From an uncultured Kouleothrix sp. (lineage in GTDB: Bacteria; Chloroflexota; Chloroflexia; Chloroflexales; Roseiflexaceae): a stretch of 10,079 nt of DNA. Numbering within the stretch: position 1 is the stretch's first letter; each line of letters starts with the position of its first letter. The stretch is from the NCBI GenBank assembly GCA_937858455.1, contig CALLYN010000180.1, forward strand, positions 1 through 10,079. Direction: 5' to 3'. Positions 5,814 through 10,079 of the stretch are shown here, piece after piece. The notes under the pieces were generated by a model that was not told the origin of the DNA, searched no databases, and saw nothing but the letters and a program-made list of their open reading frames with translations. The position numbers were made by a program, and so were the translations under genes.

Positions 5814-7715
5814 CTAGTCGCCGGCTGCGCCGTGGGGTGCGAGCGGCCGGCCGTGCGGCGCGGGCGCGGGGCCTTTACCGGCATTCGGGTCGATGCTGAC
5901 ATACGCCGGGCTGGCGCCGTAATCGTACGGCTCGGCGATCACCTCAAACGGGTAATCGGCGTAGTTATGCGCCGGCGCCGGCGAGGGCAGCTGCCACTCG
6001 GGCGAGCGCGAATGCCAGATGTTCTCGGTGGCGGCCTCGCCGCGGCGGATGCTGTTGATCAGATTGATCACGAAGATCAGCACCGACAGGGCGATCAAAA
6101 ACGCCGCGATGGTGATCACCAGGTGCGTGCTGTCGAAGCCCTGCGCCGGGTCGTAGTCGGCGATGCGCCGGCGCATGCCCAGCAGGCCCACGCGCATCTG
6201 GCCGAACGTCATGACCCAGAACGACGGCGTCATGAGCCAGAAGTGGATCTTGCCCAGCCGTTCGTTCATACGCCGCCCAGTCATCTTCGGGAACCAGTAG
6301 TAGATCGCCGCGAAGAACGGGTAGACGAAGCCGCCGAACATGGTGTTGTGGAAGTGCCCGACGATCCAGTAGGTATCGTGCAGGTGCAGGTCGGTGGCGA
6401 CGGTGCCGTTGGGCGGCCCGGTGAGCCCACCGAACAGGAACACCACGATCGCGCCGAGCACAAACAGCATCGGCGTGGGGTACTCGATCTTGCCGCGCCA
6501 GAGCGTGCCAACCCAGCTGAAGAATTTCACGCCGGTCGGCACGGCCACCAGCATGGTGCTATACATAAATGGCACGCGCAGGTACTCTTCCATGCCCGAG
6601 GTGAACATATGGTGCGCCCACACCAGGAAGCCGACCAGCGCGATGCCCATCGACGACATTGCGATCCACTTGTAGCCGAACAGCGGCTTGCGCACGAACA
6701 CCGGCAGCAGCTCGCTGATGATCCCCAGGCCCGGCAGAATGAACACATACACCGCCGGGTGCGAGTAGAACCAGAACAGGTGCTGGAACAGGATGACATT
6801 GCCGCCTTTCTCGGGGTCGAAGAAGCCGAGGCCGAGCAGGCGCTGGATCATGACCATCATGAACGAGAGGCCGATCAGCTGCGTGGCGGTCATACCGATC
6901 AGCGCGGTGGCGAACGCCGCCCACACAAAGATCGGCATGCGGAACCAGCTCATGCCCGGCGCGCGCATGCGCACCGTCGTCACCACCAGGTTGATCGAGC
7001 CGAGGATCGACGAAAGGCCCACCAGGTACACGCCGAGGAAGAACATCTGCATGCCCAGCGGCGCGCGCACGCTCAGCGGCGGGTAGCCCGTCCAGCCGGT
7101 GTCGAAGCCGCCAAGCGCCAGGCTGCTCACCACCAGCAGCGCGCCGGGCACGTTGACCCAGTAGGCCAGCGCGTTCAGGCGCGGGAAGGCCATATCGCTA
7201 GCACCGATCAGCAGCGGCACCAGGTAGTTCGACATCGCGCCGACGCCCAGCAGGATCGAGGCGATCATCACGATGCCGTGCAGGCCCATGAGCGTATTGT
7301 AGAGCTGTGGCGTCAGGAACTGCATCCCTGACTCCGCCAGCTCGGCGCGGAAGATCAGCGCGAACAGGCCGGCCAGCATCAGCACGATCACCGAGGTAAC
7401 CCCGTACTGAATGCCGATGATCTTGTGGTCGGTCGAGACATTAAAGTAGTGCGCCCATCCCGGCAGGCGCGGGTCGGGCTCGTGATGCTCGGGGGTATCG
7501 TGGCCCAGCGCCCACTGCGTCCAGTCGGACATCACGCCGGTGCCGAACAGAAACGCGATCGCGCCGACAAGCGCGCCAACCACCGCTACCGGCTCGGCCG
7601 ACCAGGCGTCCAAGCCGATCAGGATGCGAATGAGCACTGCCAGGCCCATGCCAACCGCAGTGCCGATGATCTGGGCGATGAACCCGCGAACAATCCCTAA
7701 CGAGAGTATCCTCAC
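5814..7715 (-). CDS. coxA: Cytochrome c oxidase subunit I, A2 type
   Basis: Catalytic heme-copper subunit of the first oxidase, complete at 633 residues. Key residues are heme a ligand His146 (GLHGIVM), D-channel Asp174 and Asn181 (GASDMAFPRLN), the motif FYSHPAVY with CuB ligand His319 and cross-linking Tyr323, the CuB pair His368/His369, K-channel Lys397 (VPTGVKFFSW), and heme a3/heme a ligands His454 and His456 (VGHFHNTM). The A1-type glutamate is Ala321. YSHPxV defines the A2 type, in which the Tyr/Ser pair is thought to replace the glutamate. About 85 extra residues precede the usual start (WAHYFNVSTDHK) and include two hydrophobic segments (about 11-35 and 42-60). Initiation is GTG with AAGGAG 7 bases upstream. 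It lies between coxB and the subunit IV gene. Confidence 0.97.
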   Translation of the reverse strand: MRILSLGIVRGFIAQIIGTAVGMGLAVLIRILIGLDAWSAEPVAVVGALVGAIAFLFGTGVMSDWTQWALGHDTPEHHEPDPRLPGWAHYFNVSTDHKIIGIQYGVTSVIVLMLAGLFALIFRAELAESGMQFLTPQLYNTLMGLHGIVMIASILLGVGAMSNYLVPLLIGASDMAFPRLNALAYWVNVPGALLVVSSLALGGFDTGWTGYPPLSVRAPLGMQMFFLGVYLVGLSSILGSINLVVTTVRMRAPGMSWFRMPIFVWAAFATALIGMTATQLIGLSFMMVMIQRLLGLGFFDPEKGGNVILFQHLFWFYSHPAVYVFILPGLGIISELLPVFVRKPLFGYKWIAMSSMGIALVGFLVWAHHMFTSGMEEYLRVPFMYSTMLVAVPTGVKFFSWVGTLWRGKIEYPTPMLFVLGAIVVFLFGGLTGPPNGTVATDLHLHDTYWIVGHFHNTMFGGFVYPFFAAIYYWFPKMTGRRMNERLGKIHFWLMTPSFWVMTFGQMRVGLLGMRRRIADYDPAQGFDSTHLVITIAAFLIALSVLIFVINLINSIRRGEAATENIWHSRSPEWQLPSPAPAHNYADYPFEVIAEPYDYGASPAYVSIDPNAGKGPAPAPHGRPLAPHGAAGD

Positions 7716-7722
7716 GCACGAT

Positions 7723-7728
7723 CTCCTT
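7723..7728 (-). promoter_or_regulatory. Ribosome binding site setting the GTG start of coxA
   Basis: AAGGAG lies 7 bases before the GTG at 7715. A second GTG 4 bases further upstream is out of frame. The site supports the long N-terminal extension as translated sequence. Confidence 0.75.
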
Positions 7729-7745
7729 GGATTTCAGTAAAGGCC

Positions 7746-7789
7746 AGGGGCCAGGAGTGAGCGGGAAAGGATGCCCGCCTCCGGCCCCT
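7746..7789 (-). other. Intergenic hairpin between coxB and coxA
   Basis: On the minus strand AGGGGCC pairs with GGCCCCT, GGAG with CTCC after a one-base bulge, and inner CGGG with CCCG, leaving a loop of about 8 bases. It fills half of the 90-base gap. No T-run follows, so processing or stability control of the operon mRNA is more likely than termination. Confidence 0.6.
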
Positions 7790-7805
7790 ACCTTCCGGCG
7801 CTTGA

Positions 7806-8813
7806 TTATTTCAGGCTCTTGATGTAGGCGATCAGGTCGCTAATCTGCGCGTCGGTGAGCACCTTGGCGTAGGTTGGCGGCATGATATTCGGGTTGAAGC
7901 CTTTGACGATCTGGGCGTTCGGGTCGACAATCGCGGTATGCAGGTAGGTGTCGTCGACAGCGACGCTGGAGCCATCCGCCAGGGTCACTTGCTCGCCGTA
8001 GATCCCCTTCCAGCTTGGCCCGACGATCACCTTGCCATCGATCGAGTGGCAGCCGGCGCAACCGGATTGTGTCGCCAGCTTCTGGCCGCGCACCACCGGG
8101 TCGTCGGAGACCTTGCTCTGATCCTTCACCCAGGCGTCGAAGGCAGTCTGCTCAAGCACCACCACCGGGCTTTCCATGTAGGCGTGCGAGGTGCCGCACA
8201 GCTCGGCGCAGCGCACCTTGTACGAGCCGAGCAGCGTCGGGGTAATGCGCAGCTCTTTGACCATATCGGCGCCGGGCAGCACATCTTGCTTGACGCGGAA
8301 CTCGGGCACCCAGAACGAGTGGATCACGTCGGTGGACGACATGACCAGCAGTACCTGGCGGTTCACCGGCAGGTTCAGCGTATCGGAGGTGATGCCGTAG
8401 TCGGGGTATTCGAACTTCCAGGCCCACTGCGAGGCGGTCACCTTCACCTGCATGGCCTGCGGGTCGACGCGGCGCGTCTCGGCGAGCGCCTGTGCGCCGA
8501 TATACGCGAAGTACAGCACGATCCCAAGCGGAATGATCGTCCAGGCGATCTCCAGCCCGGTGTGGCCTTCGAAATGGTCGCCGTAGCCAGTGTCGCCCGG
8601 CCGCCGCCGAAACACCACTATGCTGTACAGCAGAAAGACGACGATCAGGGCGAAGAGAAACGAGATCACTTTGATGTGCAAACCGAACAAGTTGTCGATC
8701 GGCACCGCTTGCGCGCTGGCCTGCACCGGTAGCAGCCCGATGCTTCCCAGGAGCAGATTGACAAGTATTGTGACAATAAGCACAAGGATTCCAACGACGG
8801 CGAAATGCTTCAT
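7806..8813 (-). CDS. coxB: Cytochrome c oxidase subunit II with fused cytochrome c (first set)
   Basis: Electron-entry subunit of the A2-type oxidase. The 335-residue product has an N-terminal hydrophobic segment (4-27) that may be a cleaved signal, two membrane helices (about 45-67 and 87-108), the aromatic SQWAWKFEYPD strand (128-138), and CuA ligands His165, Cys202, Cys206, His210 and Met213 (CAELCGTSHAYM). A C-terminal cytochrome c domain carries CAGCH (252-256) and likely axial Met311 in IMPPTY. Unlike the second coxB it has no lipobox. The reading frame is open up to 8981, but AGGAGGT just before the ATG at 8813 and the unusual composition upstream favour this start. It is the first gene of the operon, so the first oxidase is caa3-like. 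Confidence 0.96.
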   Translation of the reverse strand: MKHFAVVGILVLIVTILVNLLLGSIGLLPVQASAQAVPIDNLFGLHIKVISFLFALIVVFLLYSIVVFRRRPGDTGYGDHFEGHTGLEIAWTIIPLGIVLYFAYIGAQALAETRRVDPQAMQVKVTASQWAWKFEYPDYGITSDTLNLPVNRQVLLVMSSTDVIHSFWVPEFRVKQDVLPGADMVKELRITPTLLGSYKVRCAELCGTSHAYMESPVVVLEQTAFDAWVKDQSKVSDDPVVRGQKLATQSGCAGCHSIDGKVIVGPSWKGIYGEQVTLADGSSVAVDDTYLHTAIVDPNAQIVKGFNPNIMPPTYAKVLTDAQISDLIAYIKSLK

Positions 8814-8816
8814 GCC

Positions 8817-8823
8817 ACCTCCT
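8817..8823 (-). promoter_or_regulatory. Ribosome binding site of first coxB
   Basis: AGGAGGT is followed by GGC and ATG on the minus strand. It fixes the start at 8813 instead of the in-frame extension of 56 residues upstream, which has no hydrophobic or domain features. Confidence 0.85.
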
Positions 8824-9034
8824 ACGATCTGGTGATAGACGACGCGGTCTGTACGTGTTGGGCTATTTTCCGCTTGAAATTGACGTTCGACGGCGGTTCG
8901 CCCGCTGGCACATCGGGCAAAACCAGGCACACGGCATGTCCTGCCGAGCCGCGCCGCTAAGGCGCCAAGGCAGGGGCACACTCACACCAGGCCCGGTGTA
9001 TAGATTAAAAACCGCTGAGGAAAGCTACACCAAA

Positions 9035-9040
9035 CTTATA
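9035..9040 (-). promoter_or_regulatory. Weak candidate -10 element for the first oxidase operon
   Basis: TATAAG on the minus strand lies in the AT-rich block, about 220 bases before coxB. At the proper distance the -35 would read CCACAA, which is not a match. If real, this promoter would need an activator. Other TATA-like stretches nearby (8997-9002) are no better. Confidence 0.3.
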
Positions 9041-9071
9041 CAATACTTTGTGAATTTTTGTGGTTGAAAAC

Positions 9072-9099
9072 TCTTAACCGTTCGGGAACATTTCTTAAC
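9072..9099. promoter_or_regulatory. Candidate operator: two TCTTAAC repeats flanking a palindrome
   Basis: TCTTAAC occurs at 9072-9078 and 9093-9099, exactly 21 bases apart, two helical turns. Between them lies the inverted repeat GTTCGGGAAC (9080-9089). The block lies roughly 30-60 bases upstream of the candidate -10 at 9035-9040. The spacing fits a dimeric activator, but the protein is unknown. Confidence 0.45.
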
Positions 9100-9133
9100 T
9101 GTTATGCCAATCCCACCTGAGCGCTTTCTTTTT

Positions 9134-9170
9134 GTGATGCCCTGCCCGGCTTCGCCGGACAGGGCATCAC
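9134..9170. repeat. 37-base hairpin (GTGATGCCCTG arms)
   Basis: GTGATGCCCTG pairs with CAGGGCATCAC, and an inner CCGGC pairs with GCCGG around TTC, with one C/A mismatch: about 16 pairs in all. The T-run lies on the wrong side for a terminator on either strand, so I call it a palindromic element of unknown role. Confidence 0.7.
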
Positions 9171-9183
9171 AATTTCGTCTTCT

Positions 9184-9221
9184 GTGTGCGGTTTTCCGCG
9201 CTCGCGCGGAAAACCGCACAC
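9184..9221. repeat. Perfect 18-bp palindrome with GGTTTTCCG core (copy 2)
   Basis: GTGTGCGGTTTTCCGCGC is followed by TC and its exact reverse complement. The core and outer layout match the element at 3517-3558. Neither strand has a following T-run. Confidence 0.75.
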
Positions 9222-9250
9222 GATACAAAGAAAAGTCCTAAAGAAATTTC

Positions 9251-9271
9251 GCGAGCGGCAATGCCGCCCGC
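9251..9271 (-). terminator. Possible weak terminator after the YkgJ-type gene
   Basis: GCGAGCGGCA and TGCCGCCCGC pair with one mismatch around a single central base. On the minus strand it is followed by GAAATTTCTTT, a broken T-rich stretch. It lies about 40 bases past the YkgJ-type stop. Confidence 0.4.
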
Positions 9272-9309
9272 TGCCCCGCCATAAAGCAAGCGATCAGCCG
9301 GATTTGGTA

Positions 9310-9591
9310 CTAGCGGTCGCGCGGCGGCGCAGTGGCCTGCTCGAGCTGAGTCAGCCAGATCAGCGCCTGGGCCGAGGTTTCACCGCACATTTCGCGGCTT
9401 GGGCGCAAGCTTATGCAGACGGCCGGGCGCTCGGGGTGGCCAAACAGCATGCAGCGATTATCGGGGGTAAGCTGCGCGCAGCGCACGCCGGCCGGCTTGC
9501 CATTGGGCATGCCTGGGATGGGCGAAGAGATCGAGGGGGCGATGCAGCATGCGCCGCAGCCGGCGCGGCAGGCAAGTGTTTCGTCGCTCAT
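9310..9591 (-). CDS. YkgJ-family cysteine cluster protein
   Basis: A 93-residue protein with eight cysteines: Cys8, 12, 15 and 16 (CRAGCGACC), then Cys38, 47, 59 and 69. The opening CxxxCxxCC pattern followed by the spaced later cysteines is typical of the YkgJ / UPF0153 family, which is thought to bind a metal, zinc or an iron-sulfur cluster. Its biochemical role is unknown. There is no signal peptide or membrane segment, so it should be cytosolic. A longer in-frame reading upstream to 9747 overlaps the preceding gene deeply and is Arg-rich shadow sequence. The ATG at 9591 overlaps the stop of the hydrolase gene (ATGA), implying translational coupling. Confidence 0.88.
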   Translation of the reverse strand: MSDETLACRAGCGACCIAPSISSPIPGMPNGKPAGVRCAQLTPDNRCMLFGHPERPAVCISLRPSREMCGETSAQALIWLTQLEQATAPPRDR

Positions 9592-10079
9592 GCCGGCACC
9601 CAGCGTAGCCGCGCGCCAGCCTGGCGCAGCCTGCCGAAGCCCGCGATATGCGTCGCCAGCACCAGCGCGTCGCCGGCCAGGATCTCGGGCAGCAGCGCCG
9701 CGCGGCTCGCGCGCGTGGCGGCCGGGTCGGCCCAGTTGACCAGCCACTCCGGCCGCTCGACTTCGAGCGGGTGGTGGTACAGATCGCCCAGGCAGAAGAG
9801 CGACTGCCCGCCCGCGCGCAGCCGGACTATCTGGTGGCCGGGCGTCTCGCCGGGGGCAGGCAGCACGCTTACGCCGCCCCCGAGGTCGCGCGCGCCGTCG
9901 ACAAGCTCAAGCAGCCCCGCGCGTGCAATCGGCGCGAGCGCGCGGTGGGCGCCAAGGCTCCCGGCTCCGCAGCCGATGTCCTGGAGGAAGGACGCCGATT
10001 CGGTGATCGAATCCCCGGCCTTGGCGAACACGCCGGGCCGGGCGCCCAGCCGGCCGTTTCCAACGGTGGGCTCAGAAGC
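9588..10079 (-). CDS. Metallo-beta-lactamase-fold hydrolase (5' end beyond the window)
   Basis: The frame is open to the right edge, so the N-terminus is missing; 163 codons are visible. They show the C-terminal half of the fold: LPAPGETPGHQIVRL with a metal-ligand His, SLFCLGDLYHHP with the bridging Asp, and a late LATHIAGFGRL with the last His. The order matches the quorum-quenching lactonase-like and related hydrolase branch. The primary HxHxDH motif should lie just past 10079, so activity cannot be judged. A GTG at 10031 could be read as a start, but it would drop the first metal site and the frame continues above it. It overlaps the YkgJ-type gene by 4 bases. Substrate unknown. Confidence 0.85.
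   Translation of the reverse strand, partial: ASEPTVGNGRLGARPGVFAKAGDSITESASFLQDIGCGAGSLGAHRALAPIARAGLLELVDGARDLGGGVSVLPAPGETPGHQIVRLRAGGQSLFCLGDLYHHPLEVERPEWLVNWADPAATRASRAALLPEILAGDALVLATHIAGFGRLRQAGARLRWVPA

Larger units (their letters stand above)
8814..9309. other. Intergenic regulatory region upstream of the first oxidase operon
   Basis: No gene can be supported in these roughly 500 bases. From the coxB start upward it holds a GC-rich leader to about 8995, an AT-rich stretch (about 9000-9115) that is the probable promoter zone with the candidate operator at 9072-9099, a 37-base hairpin at 9134-9170, a perfect palindrome at 9184-9221, and a small hairpin at 9251-9271 near the end of the YkgJ-type gene. 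Confidence 0.7.

Noticed and set aside
5583..7331. Long plus-strand open frame (582 codons) opposite coxA
   Set aside because: It is antisense to a certain coxA gene, is very rich in His, Arg, Ala and Gln as expected of a GC-rich shadow frame, and has no domain pattern.
8948..8966. Small GCGCC/GGCGC hairpin in the first coxB leader
   Set aside because: A stem of about five pairs in GC-rich sequence is expected by chance, and nothing ties it to the start site.
8814..8981. In-frame 56-residue extension of the first coxB
   Set aside because: It has no hydrophobic or domain character, while a near-perfect ribosome binding site lies directly before the ATG at 8813.
9592..9747. In-frame extension of the YkgJ-type protein
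   Set aside because: It would overlap the hydrolase gene by about 160 bases and encodes Arg/Gly-rich shadow sequence; the ATGA overlap start fits better.

Overview
The window looks like a high-GC bacterial chromosome segment, most plausibly Chloroflexota. That placement is an inference from protein style and gene order, not a database match. Every gene I can support is on the minus strand, so transcription runs from high to low coordinates. The core is an aerobic respiration locus: two sets of aa3-family cytochrome c oxidase genes plus assembly factors.

Right edge (9310-10079): the 3' part of a metallo-beta-lactamase-fold hydrolase, cut by the window edge, overlaps by 4 bases a small eight-cysteine YkgJ-type protein. 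A gene-free stretch (8814-9309) follows. It holds several palindromes and an AT-rich segment with a candidate operator and weak promoter for the first oxidase operon.

First oxidase operon (8813 down to 2646), in transcription order: coxB with a fused C-terminal cytochrome c domain; coxA of the A2 type (YSHPAV motif, no channel glutamate); a short subunit IV; coxC; an SCO-type copper chaperone; an unrecognised two-helix membrane protein with a cupredoxin-like middle; and a SURF1-family protein. Subunit IV and coxC are directly abutted. The larger gaps (coxB/coxA, coxA/subunit IV, coxC/sco and cupredoxin-like/SURF1) each contain a hairpin. A two-sided terminator-like hairpin lies at 2505-2545 below SURF1.

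Second oxidase operon (from about 2245 to the left edge): a near-consensus sigma-70 promoter drives a second coxB, a predicted lipoprotein that also carries a fused cytochrome c domain, and a second coxA cut by the left edge. This coxA is of the A1 type (GHPEV motif with the glutamate).

Taken together, one locus encodes two mechanistically different oxidases, both predicted to take electrons through a cytochrome c domain built into subunit II. SCO would supply copper to the CuA site. SURF1 would help insert heme a. The cupredoxin-like protein sits where a further copper-handling or assembly factor would be expected. The separate promoter of the second set suggests the two enzymes can be expressed independently.
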